Shown here: positions 11,998 through 22,485 of the stretch, piece by piece
Position numbering within the stretch: the first letter of the stretch is position 1
Layout: each line of letters opens with the position of its first letter
Source: Aspergillus flavus
Lineage: Eukaryota > Ascomycota > Eurotiomycetes > Eurotiales > Aspergillaceae
DNA: 64,000 nt
Assembly (NCBI RefSeq): GCF_009017415.1
Contig: NC_092405.1
Location: 1,364,001-1,428,000 of the forward strand
Reading direction: 5' to 3'
Program-made: the position numbers and the translations under genes
Notes under the pieces: generated by a model
What the model saw: the letters and a program-made list of their open reading frames with translations, nothing else
Databases searched by the model: none
What the model was told of the DNA's origin: nothing

Positions 11998-13044
11998 AAA
12001 TCTGAGCGACTTTGACCTTCGTTACGTGTTTTTGTTATTTTTAATTATAAGGCTTCTTTATATCTCTTGTCGCTTGCTATGGCTGTACAGTTCCACTTTG
12101 ATGTCTGGCAAGACAGCGCATGTCTTCGGGGTCTGGCCTTTGGGACGTGTTCATTGGGTTGATCTTTTATGATGTGTCCGTTGCAAATCTGGCGTTCTCA
12201 AATCGGTGTACGAAAAAAGGCAGGAAATGTGGAAATAGAAATTTTTCTATTAAACCAAGTGTTTGGTTATGTAGCAAATCTCGCACAATGCCGGTGATTT
12301 ATACTCCTCGCAGCGAGCGCGGAAAACGGTTGTGCACGTGACACTGGTTCTATACTAAGATCTCGAACTATTGTTTTTCTTGCAGATAGCACCTTGCAGG
12401 TATGCGTTTGCAATAAAGAAAACCAAGCTAAGGGAATCGACCACTTCTAGACTTGGGACCGTCTTCCTGCTGATCAATTTGCCACAGATGTTATTTGGGG
12501 CAAGCAATCCATTTGTTAACGCCAATTGGACTATAGAGTTGAATAGAGACCCTCAAGCTACGTGGTTTATGCATAATTGCGGCTCTTAAGAAGTTCATGT
12601 GCTGCTTTCTTTATACTACCTTGAGAAGATGCATGAGGATGCCTTGGCCTAGCTGGTCAGGTGTCTCATCTACATGCAGTGTGATAACTTAGGAGTCGTC
12701 ACACCCTGCAAAGCCATTGGTATCTCGGACCAAGGAAGTAATGTGCCCAATACGTCAGCGTGCTACTTGGTGGCTACGAAATATGATGTTATCATTTGTG
12801 TCCCGAACATCACCGAAAAGCCCTCAAACAAAGGACTGCATCTACACCTTGCATGAGCCAATCGATCCTTTGCAGACGACATTCCTCAATGGACAATCGA
12901 GACAACCATAAATTTATGAGTTAAACAGGAGGCTTGCCTCTTCTTGCTGGTAACAATGAAAAATCTGCACATTTCTCTTTCTCTCCAGTCCTTGCACCTC
13001 CAGTTCAAAGTCTGTTTTTATCCTTTGTGGCACACTATTTCATC
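11998..13044. other. Intergenic region between NHP2 and the reductase gene
   Basis: This contains the NHP2 3' UTR (A/T-rich from 11998) and the upstream region of the reductase gene. Short open frames such as 12120-12341 and 12371-12589 show no recognisable protein features. No supportable gene or repeat. Confidence 0.5.
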
Positions 13045-16000
13045 ATGGCAGAGCATGTAGTCGCCCCTATTGGGAAGAGGCTTATGGTTCAAGTCATTGA
13101 CGATGTGGCTGATCGAGATCCAGAGAGGAAGGTCTGCGCTGTGCCGAAGGGCTCCGAGATCTCGGATGGGTTCTTTGACTTGACTTTTCGAGAGCTTGCC
13201 CATGCAGTGAATTATATGTCGTGGTGGATTGTAGAGGCCTTCGGCCGTAGCTCCACCATGGAGACCTTGACTTATCTCGGAGCGAATGATATACGTTATC
13301 TTGTGATGGTAATGGCGTGTAACAAGACGGGCTATAAGGTGGGATGGTGGATCTGTCTAATTCCATCGACCTGATACTGACCAGAAGCTGTTAGCCCCTA
13401 CTTTCATCGACTAGAAACTCAGATGAAGCACATCTTCGCCTCCTTGAAACCACCAATTGCTCGAAACTGGCATATAGTACGGAAAGAAGCCAGAGAGCAA
13501 TGGAAATAAAGGCTCTTCGACCCGACTTGACGACCGTGGAAATTCCAGCCCCAACAGAGATTCTCCGGGGCGCTACAATGCCGTATCTATTTTCTAAGTC
13601 TTTTGAAGAAATCAAGGATGATGTGGCCTTTATTGCCCACAGCTCTGGTACAACTGGTGAGTAGTGACTGGCATAGTATGGACCAAGGTGCACAAATGTG
13701 TAACCAGGGCCAAATGCCTACTGGGGCATAATAAGCCATACTCCTAGATCATCAGCTGATGATATCCATCAAATCACAGGGATCCCGAAGCCTATTCAGC
13801 TGACTTTCGGCTACTTTGGTGCTCTGGATGCTGGCGCCTATGTTCCTATCCCTCCAGGACGATTCTCGGGGGTGCCTGATCGACTCAGCAAAGATGACGT
13901 TATCTTGGCCGCGGCGCCATTCTTTCACCTCATGGGGTTTTCATTGCTGATCATATCAGTGTTCCACGGTATTCGCTGCGTGGTAGCCCCAGATAAGCCA
14001 TTATCGACTGAGTTTTTGACTTCTATGCTCAATGCAACCAAGCCCACGGCGATACTGCTACCACCTTGCATCCTAGAAGATATGACTCTATCACAAGCCT
14101 CTATGGAAGCCCTCTGGAACTTGAAATACGTGTTTTGGGGTGGTTCCTCTCTCTCGCCTGAGGTCGGTCGTAAGATCAGAGAGCACACCCCGCTGGCGGG
14201 TTTCATGGGAATGACCGAAGCTGGTTTTATACTGTCCTTAGCTCCCGAAGACAAGGAAGACTGGGAGTATTTTGAATGGTGGCCGACCAATGGGATCGAG
14301 ATGGAGCTGGTGGATGACGACCTGTATGAAATGGTCATACACAGACATTACGATCCATTCCTACAACCCATCTTTCACACGTTTCCTGATTTGGACGAGT
14401 ATCATACGAAGGATGTGTACACGCGGCATCCAACCAAATCCAACCTGTGGAAGCTGCGCGGACGTCTAGATGACGTTGTATCGCTCAGTAACGGAGAGAA
14501 GTTCAACCCAGTCACGATGGAGAAGATCATCGAGGGACATGCCTTAGTTGCGAGAGCTGTTGTTGTAGGCAATGGCAAATTTCAACCAGCCCTACTTGTT
14601 GAACCCAATTGGAATCAATGGAGTGAGGATGATCCACCTAGGGACTTGATCGCCCAAATTTGGCCTACAGTTCAAGATGCGAACCGTATCAACCCAGCCC
14701 ATGGACGGATTATGAAAAACAAAATCGGGGTAGCATTGAAGAACAAACCGTTCCAGACTACACCCAAAGGGAGTACGCAGCGACGGCTTGTCACTCGAGA
14801 CTATGAGAAGGAGATCGAGGATATTTATACAAAACAGGACGATGGATTTACGGAATATCAAATACCAGATACGGCTGATTTGTCTGGCATTCAGGAATTT
14901 GTCCGAAATGTGGTTTCAGACGCTCTCGGGTTCTCCTCTTTCTCAGACCAGACAGACTTTTATAGTTTGGGGTTCGATTCTTTGCAGACAATGCAGCTTA
15001 GCCGGACTTTTCAGGGCTCAATATGTTCGTGCCGGCCATCGACCAAATCTAGGGCTATCACAGCTCAGAATATCTACGGCAACCCCAATGTCGAAAAATT
15101 GGCCAAGTTTTTATACGGCATCACTAGCAATGTGGAGCAGAGTACGGTAGCGCGATCTGAGAAGATTGATGCTTTGGTGCAAAAATACACGATTGACCTG
15201 CCTGAGCGCGAAGCTGGTACACGCAAGGCGACGGATCAACACACTGTGATTCTTACTGGGTCTACCGGCTCACTCGGGAATTATCTGCTCCATGCCTTAT
15301 TGAGAAATCCTTCTGTCGTGAAAGTTTATTGCTTGAATCGCTCAGAAGCAAAAGATAGACAAGTAAAGAGTTTCCAAGAAAAGGGATTAGAGTACGATTT
15401 CAGTCAAGGACGAGTTGAATTCCTGGTGGCATCTTTTGGCGAGGAGAAGTTCGGCCTCAGCGGACCGAAGTACGAAGAGATGCTTCGCACAGTAACTACA
15501 GTCGTCCACAATGCCTGGAGAATGGATTTCAACATCTCAGTTGATTCATTCGAAGATGTCCACATTCGCGGTGTCCGTCATTTCATCGACTTCAGTTTAC
15601 AGAGCATACACAATGCCCACATCTTTTTCATGTCTTCTATAGGAACCATCGGCGGATGGACCCTCACCCATGGCCCATCTGTTCCTGAAACACCCTTGGA
15701 GGACTGTGACGTGACTTTGCGTCAGGGATATGCCGAAGCAAAACATATTTGCGAGCGTATCTGCCTAGCAGCATCTCAGAAAGCGGGTGTACCCACAACA
15801 CTTCTACGTCTGGGGCAGATTGCCGGTCCAACAACAGAAAACGGCATGTGGAATAGGCAGGAATGGCTCCCGCTTATTGTTGCCACATCGAAGGCTATGG
15901 GCAAGATTCCTCGTACCTTGGGATCAATGCCAGTAGAGTGGACTCCCGTGGTAAGTTTCGACACAATCTCTCTAGCTTAAAATATTTCGGCTGACAACTG

Positions 16001-16398
16001 GAAAGGACACACTTGCCACTATCATCACGGAGCTTATTCAAACGCGTAGCACAAGCCAGACGGATCCCCCCTGTTCTGTGTTCCACTTAGTCAACCCATC
16101 GGCGACTTCTTGGGAAAGCCTTCTGCCCGCGATTCAGGAGCGCTACAATGTCCAGCCAATTGAGATGTCCGAATGGGTCAATGAGTTGGAAAGTATCACC
16201 AACCCATCACCGGCAGAGGTTGCGGCGAAGCCCGCATTGAAGGTCCTTGGCTTTTACCAAGGGCTAGTGGAAGGCGAAGGAGCATTGTCAGCGCCTATGG
16301 AAGTAGAAAAGACAAAGGAGGCGAGCATTACCATGAAGTCGATGAGACCGATCTCGATTGAGTTGATGGCAAACTGGTTGAAGCAGTGGAACTTCTAG
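13045..16398 (+). CDS. Adenylate-forming reductase (NRPS-like, A-T-R)
   Basis: Four exons (13045-13338, 13395-13656, 13780-15950, 16006-16398) give about 1039 residues. The A domain occupies roughly residues 1-530, with core motif HSSGTTGIPKP at the exon 2/3 junction and GFMGMTEAG further on. A carrier (T) domain follows, with LGFDSLQ around residue 585 holding the Ser for phosphopantetheine. The R domain (from about 672) is an extended short-chain dehydrogenase fold: TGSTGSLGNYLL nucleotide-binding motif, SSIGT around 803, and the catalytic Tyr-x-x-x-Lys in YAEAKH around 835. Enzymes of this type activate a carboxylic acid with ATP, load it as a thioester, and reduce it with NADPH to an aldehyde or alcohol. 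Substrate cannot be read from the sequence. No other biosynthetic genes flank it. All key motifs are present and all exons join in phase, so it appears functional. Confidence 0.88.
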
Positions 16399-17280
16399 TC
16401 CAGACACTCAGACCATTGCTCGTTCTAAACTTCAAGGCTTCCTCTTTAGCAAATGTATAGGGAACAGCTAGTGACCCTTTCGATTGACTATATAAACCTT
16501 GCATCAAGAACGTATAGATTCTTAAACCCACAATGAAGACTTCAAAAACAAATCCCGCAGAAGCAACCCTACCAAATTTCTCAACCCTTCTCACCGCACA
16601 TAACAAGCGTCCATCAGCAAGGGATAGGAACTAACGAATAACCCACCCCAACACGCGGCCATCGGATACCTACGAAGTAAGGAAAATAAAACTCAGCCGT
16701 TCCTTGCAAGTACCGATTATCTGGATCGGTCTGGCTAAATCAAACTGTTCTTGTGTAGATTTCACCCAGGGTCATTGCTGGAGGTGAGACTAAACCCCTC
16801 TTGATGGAAGGATATGTCAAGTGGAATCGCTTTGGAATTGAAGTTAGATGGGCAGAATGTTGAATAACATTTTTTTAAACAATTTTCTTGGCATATAGAT
16901 ATAATTTAGGATTCCAGTAGGCAGTTATGGATATGTAATCTAGAAATGCTATCTATAGATGTCTCTTCAGTGTATTGTCTAAATAGGGAGTGTCGCCCTG
17001 GTTACGCCTGAGATAGCTCTATCTGCGCTAGTTCATGACGTGTTGTTTAAGAAACGATTGCCGTCGCATTAGAAAAGCATACTTGTCATGCCAAACGTTA
17101 CAAAGGCAAATTGTCCGTCAATCGGGATTATATACTGAAATGGTGGGAGGTTTGGTTTTTTAAAAGATCTTTTTATCATATTATCTATAGTACATGGCCA
17201 TTTCTGCAGGCTGAAGATGAAAATAACACGAGATACCCGCTCATGATCTTTTCATACCGTCCATCATAATCATTATTCAA
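16399..17280. other. Convergent 3' region after the reductase gene
   Basis: An A/T-rich stretch without a supportable gene lies between the ends of two convergent genes. It likely contains both 3' UTRs. Confidence 0.45.
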
Positions 17281-18086
17281 TTAAGCGCGCTGGTCAGACT
17301 GCAGATGCTGGTACCAGTGCTGGTTGTCGACACCCTTTTGCTCCCGGCCAGCCGGTGTGGCGGTAGGTCCAGATTCTGTCTGCTTCTGCTGGAAGCCCTT
17401 CGTAGCGAGACGGCCGGGGTCATTCTCGCCGCCAATATCGGTGGTGAAGCTCGCGTTGTTGCTGTCATCGAAACCGCCCTCCTGCAAGTTCTTGCCGTGG
17501 GGCTTCTTGCTGCTGAAGTCACCGACCACGTCCTCAGCATATGATGGTGCGGCGCTAGTCTTGGACCGGGTCTGGTAGCCACTGCCACTAGCATTGGCGG
17601 TGCCACGCTGCTGGTTCTGAGAGGCATTGGACTGCTGCTGGGTTCCTTGCTGCTGCTTGGAACCGGTAGGGCCACCAACGTAGCCGGAGGTAGAAAGATG
17701 GGGGCCAGGGAAGTCACCTTGGCCACCAAGAGCTTCGGGATATTTCTCCTGTCTGTCGAGGTTCTCACGAGCAGCACCAACTGGAGCCGATGGCAGCTCG
17801 GAGGCAGCGGATGTGTCCTTGGTGTTCAAGGTAGTCTGCTGGCCAGTCACACCGAGAGGCTGGGCGCCACGGTTCTGAGAGTAAACGCCGCCCTTGGTGG
17901 CAGATTCAGCGGCAAGAGAGTCTCCGATCACTGGTCCAGAGGATTCCTGGATGGGATTGCGGGAGGCTTCAGGGTCAGTGGTGACCTGGGAGTCGTTAGC
18001 CATAGTTTTCCACGTATATTTTGAGCTTATAAACATACCTTAGTGCTGCGGGGGCCTTGACCGATGGGCTGTCCTTGGAGATCCAT
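17281..18086 (-). CDS. Conserved low-complexity protein, unknown function
   Basis: Two exons (18086-18039 and 17985-17281) give about 250 residues starting MDLQGQPIGQGPRSTK. The 53-nt intron has a GTATGT donor, an internal GCTAAC branch site and a CCCAG acceptor. An alternative reading that starts inside this intron (MANDSQ) is less likely because it ignores these signals. The protein is rich in Gly, Gln, Ser, Asn and Thr, has no membrane segment and no signal peptide, and contains the stretch PVIGDSLAAESATKGGVYS that I associate with a widespread ascomycete family of hydrophilic proteins. It looks intrinsically disordered, like LEA-type stress or spore proteins (inference). Another small hydrophilic protein on the same strand lies 1.2 kb upstream. 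Confidence 0.7.
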
Positions 18087-19286
18087 GTTGATAGATGTGT
18101 GTGTAAATAAAAATTCCAAGTGTTCTAGAGATGTTGATGGAAATTGAAGTAGTTTGTAGCGTTGAATATCGTGGTATCGTAGATTTGTTTCGAATGATCT
18201 GATGTAGACAACCCGAGCAGTGCGATAGCAATGCTATATACCATTGGCATCTCATGGCATCAACTATGATATCCAGATCATCGACCTGGATGATGTCATT
18301 CTGACGGTAAAAGTCCACCATGTCCAGTACATTCGAGCCCCCAGCAGACAGCCAACAGGTACGTCAACGAGCATCGATCCCGAATTTTGAAACTCATTTA
18401 GTGGCGATCTAGCTCAATGACAAGAAAGAAAGAGCCCACTTTGTCCGGGATCCTAGTTGTCCAGAATCTTGTCGGGAAAGACCGTCTCCATCCGGATGGC
18501 CCTCCTACCGCCTATGGTATCCTGTAGCCGGAGGGTCGGCTCTCCACATGCCCTACTACCGGGTTCGGTGTGGCTTCCGTGGTCTTCTCCATTGCGTTAA
18601 CGAATGCTGGATGAATGTCATCCCTGTAGAAATGCTACCAGACTATGGCGAAGCAACATAATGCGGTGACGTCATCGTCACCACCAGCAGCCCGATGTTG
18701 CATGGACAACAACGAGGGGCTATGATTCCATCAAATCCCGAGACGACGGCAGGGCAACTGCCTTTGTTTCACATCCTAAGCGCAAAAGGAGTCGATGATC
18801 TAGCACATCGATTTCGGAGTCATGAATGTTGGGTGGTTGACTTAGAATTTCATTCTACAGTGTTAAACTTCTCGATTAACCCGATTCGCAAAGTGTCATC
18901 CCGTCCAGGACCCAACGGTCATGTGATATCCATCAACCCTCGACGTAAATATGTAACTGTGATGCGTCGACTAAACTGTAAAGGAGACTAAACAAAGAGA
19001 TCTCCTAGTCATACCGTGCTATAGCACTATCCAAAGTGTCTGTTCAGAGTTAAGCCGGACTAGTTTACATTTATAAGCAACCTTGGTAGTACGGAGTACA
19101 CAACTACAATGTTTATATTTACGAAAAGAGATGGTGTGAAAAGAGAGAAAATAGCGGAATTGTCTTAAATATACTTTTCATGTATTGGTATGCATGAATA
19201 GCTACTAAAATACAAAGTTATCGCGCTCATGATGTATAACGCCCATATACCACGTCCGGTATCCATCAAACTCCCAAAGTCATTAA
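18087..19286. other. Intergenic region between two low-complexity protein genes
   Basis: This 1.2 kb is upstream of one minus-strand gene and downstream of another. It contains one copy of the recurrent 9-mer (TACGGAGTA, 19090-19098). A 98-codon frame at 18695-18991 (+) lacks recognisable features and clear start context. No supportable gene. Confidence 0.45.
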
Positions 19287-19771
19287 TTACCGTGCCAGAG
19301 CATCCTTGGGGAGATCACTCAGATTGTCCTTCCCCTGGCGCCCAACATTGCCCATTGGTTGGGTTTGCTTGTGCAATTCATCTCCATCTTGACGGACACT
19401 GCTACCAGCGGTTGCGGGCTCTCTCAGAGCGCTGTTGCCCTCGCCAGAAACAGGTCCCTGGTGACGACCAGAACCAACGTTGACGGTCCTCTGGTCTAAC
19501 GAGTTCCAGTCACTAGCGACTGGTGGCTGATCAGGTAGAGGCAGGTTGGACTTGGTCTGTTCAATCTGCTGCTTCTTGTCGGTGTTCTCGCTGAGGAGGG
19601 ACTATGGAACTATTAGTCAGGGCTCGCAACATGGTCACTGCTGAATTCCTAACTTACTTTCATAGCTGAGACATCTGAGTTCTTAGGGACATTTCCCTGG
19701 TGGGCTTGGGAAACCTTGGATTCCGGCTTGCGGATATCCTGAGTGGTGGTGTGGAAGGTCTGGTCGGACAT
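19287..19771 (-). CDS. Conserved small hydrophilic protein, unknown function
   Basis: Two exons (19771-19658 and 19601-19287) give about 142 residues starting MSDQTFHTTTQDIRKPESK. Donor GTAAGT and acceptor CATAG join in phase. The protein is charged and hydrophilic without hydrophobic segments. Recognisable stretches are DVSAMKSLL, NLPLPDQPPVASDWNSLD, RTVNVGSG and SALREPATAGSSVR, which I associate with a conserved ascomycete family lacking a known role. The composition suggests a disordered cytosolic protein, possibly stress or spore related (inference). It sits on the same strand as the low-complexity protein at 17.3-18.1 kb. Confidence 0.72.
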
Positions 19772-20833
19772 TTTGTGTGAAGTAGTGTAGGAAGTAGTTG
19801 GTTGCGATGTAATTGAAATTGGTTGGTTGGAGAGGTAGTTGTTTGGATGTGTAGTTTGATTTTGATGAAAAGAGTTTCATTTACAGAGGAGTCCTGGTTA
19901 CTTATATGTTTGTTGTTGGGTGCATGATTTAATGGGAAGACTGGTGACGTTGTTACACCTATGACGACATAGCCGATGTCCAGGCTTTGGATGAAGCGAA
20001 ACCCACTCTGGGACCAACACGGCGGAGAATCCCTGAACCCTGGGACTCGAATTCATAATTCGAGTACTCAATGGTCCAATCAAATGCCTTGCGGTGAGAT
20101 CAAATCGGCAATTGATTCAATGCGCTCCTGGGGACTTCACAATAGTACCTTTTAACGATCGTCACCGGATGCGCCCTGACTTCATACAATGTAGCCTCCA
20201 AGTAACGATTTGAGAATAATTCGTAAATCAACTAATTCTATTTCTAATTTTACGTACCAAGCCTAGGCCTAGAATGGCAAGTCATCGTGTGTCGTTCTCT
20301 AATTCAAAGAATTCTGCGATGGGTCTCTTTCATCACTCATTCGGTTCGTATCGATCTATGACGACGCATTTCTTTATGTATATACATGTTCACAACTCAG
20401 ATAATATGGTGAAACAGGGGTAATGTATCTAGTTCCTTCTAGACGAAAATATCACAACTTCCCACATATGAAATCATTGGACATAAAGTACACGTCTAAG
20501 TTGGGTCTGGAAAGCAGTGAGCTCTGGAGGATCAATGAGCAAAATGTAGTATATCGAGACTTACGCGATTCATTCTAGATACGGATGAGTAATGACTAGA
20601 TCCGAACTGCTCACGGGCAATATGCCACAGATTAGGTTGAGAGCAGCCTCGATACTCGCTACTGTAGGACGCAAAAGCCATATATTGAGATTCACATATC
20701 GGGAAGAAACTTGACACAGTCTACCAGGGCTCGTGTTCACAAGTATATCTCAGATCAGACCTGACCTTCAAGTCTACAGGCAGCATGAGCTAGTACCTAG
20801 ATTGTAGATCGGCCGTGAAGATATCGAAAACAC
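19772..20833. other. Intergenic region with a short hairpin
   Basis: No supportable gene. At 20045-20065 a perfect inverted repeat with 9-bp arms (ACTCGAATT / AATTCGAGT) and a 3-nt loop is present. Remaining sequence is A/T-rich and probably regulatory for the gene to its left. Confidence 0.4.
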
Positions 20834-21199
20834 CTAAAATATAATGGTTGTTGATCCACTAGTTGGGCAACCGCTTGGAGATGCGGACTTGTGGCAGCAA
20901 TGTCTCTTGGTCCCTGTCCAGCAGCATGCACCATCACCACAACTCGACGTGGCACATTCCCAGTGAGTAGCATTGTCACAACTTCCCGCACAGAAGGGTG
21001 CAGTTCCGCTCCAAAAGCAGTTTCCTTGTGCAGGGATGGGATCTGTTTCAGTTGGGCTTCCCATCTGGTTACCTGGTTCGGTAGTGTCTAGCTGCAGTGA
21101 GCACCATATACATAAAATGATAAGCGCAGGGTATCCTTTACCAACTGCCGCAGTAGCAGCTAGGGCGCTAAAGAAAAGCGATATTATGATAGAATGCAT
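20834..21199 (-). CDS. Small secreted 10-cysteine protein
   Basis: Two exons (21199-21142 and 21087-20834) give about 103 residues. The N-terminus (MHSIIISLFFSALAATAAV) is a good signal peptide, with cleavage expected near residue 20; an upstream in-frame ATG at 21226 would spoil it, so I chose 21199. The mature part has ten cysteines spaced C-x8-C-x3-C-x7-C-x4-C-x4-CC-x7-CC-x8-C, enough for five disulphides. Distinct words are WSGTAPFC, CGDGACCWTG and KRHCC. I recall similar GTAPFC...GDG..CWTG.K..CC modules in some fungal and animal secreted proteins, but no function. A stabilised extracellular binding or defence-related peptide is possible (inference). It is not a hydrophobin: the eight-cysteine pattern does not fit. 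Confidence 0.75.
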   Translation of the reverse strand: MHSIIISLFFSALAATAAVGKGYPALIILCIWCSLQLDTTEPGNQMGSPTETDPIPAQGNCFWSGTAPFCAGSCDNATHWECATSSCGDGACCWTGTKRHCCHKSASPSGCPTSGSTTIIF

Positions 21200-22485
21200 G
21201 GCGAAGTCCGACAACCTTTCCTCCATATCAGCGAATTATAGTGATTTCTGCTGGTAAATACAAAGCTCACAGATCAGCAAGTACTCGAAAATGAACAGTT
21301 TAGATCTCGGGAAGATCCGCTTGTAGCTCGATAAATGTAATATGGATGTGTAGACTGAAGCTTTCCGAGACTTCTTGAGGAGCCACAGATGAACGGACTT
21401 ATATATGGGCTTCATCTCTGATCTCATGTCTTCGGCTATTAGAGTATTACATGTGTTCCCTTCCGAGTTGCCATCTTTCTGAAACTCCTGTGACACCTGA
21501 CCATCCAAATGGAATTCGCAGTGACTTCGACCCATTCAGCACAGAATGGCTTAATCTCAAGTGCTCGTACCATATTATTTACTTGGCCTTGGTCTTATTT
21601 TGCTTCATGAAGAATCCTTAAAGCAATGACATATATCTGATTGGTGATGTGCTATCCTTTGGGGCATAGAGAAGAGCTTTACCAGGCTGGCAGAAGAGTA
21701 AGGGGTGGTCTCAGTAGTATGGGAGAGTAACTGCAGATCTACTCCGTAGCGGCGCATAAAGTGCAAAAAAATGCCTTGTAGAACCAGGCTGCTGCCTCAC
21801 ACTCTCTGTGAAGCAATATTCTATATCCATCACCGTCATCCCTTGAGGCCTATGACGACAAGATAAAAGTGCCAGACTTATTCTATGTGATATTGGACAT
21901 TATTGTATCATGTGTGCATAGGCTAAGGGGTCTTTCTTGTTATGACAGTCAGTTCATGATCAGTAAACCAAAGGGTGTTGCACAATCGCTTCAGGGAAAT
22001 TCTGATAAACAACAGCGACTGATGATCGTTCATATAGATCCACCATAGATAAATAAATATAAATATATATGCGTGTTGTGTAGTAAATACACGCTTGAGT
22101 CAGTTTCTAGACACGGCGTATTTTCCTGATAAAACTGCATGTCTTATCACATGCTGTGTTCCGTTGCTTCAGTACTACATGTAGTGCCACAAGGTGGTTG
22201 ACAGCAAGAACTATTCACATGTATGAGGGCGAGATTAACAGAGGGAAGGATATGCATCAGTAACGGTTTCCAATGCGCTATACTCAGAACAGCGACGCTA
22301 GCCTGCTTTAGGAAATAAAGGGTTGAAGGTAGACCGCCTTCCATTACAAGATGCCGAAACTGACCACCAATTCCCCGCTACCAGCGAAATGAAATTTTTG
22401 GTTGCATGTTGTTAGACAGGAATAGACTCTTGTTCTGCCGTTGTGTTTCTTTATTGTACGTTTTGTTACCCAGATATTTGCTAGT
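21200..22485. other. Intergenic region between the cysteine-rich and GTPase genes
   Basis: Divergent upstream regions of two genes. It holds one TACTCCGTA copy (21740-21748) and an A/T-rich run near 22045-22075. No supportable coding sequence was found; the short frames here have no recognisable content. Confidence 0.45.

Noticed and set aside
18695..18991. 98-codon plus-strand frame between the low-complexity genes
   Set aside because: No domain, signal peptide or splice context; length is within what random intergenic DNA gives.
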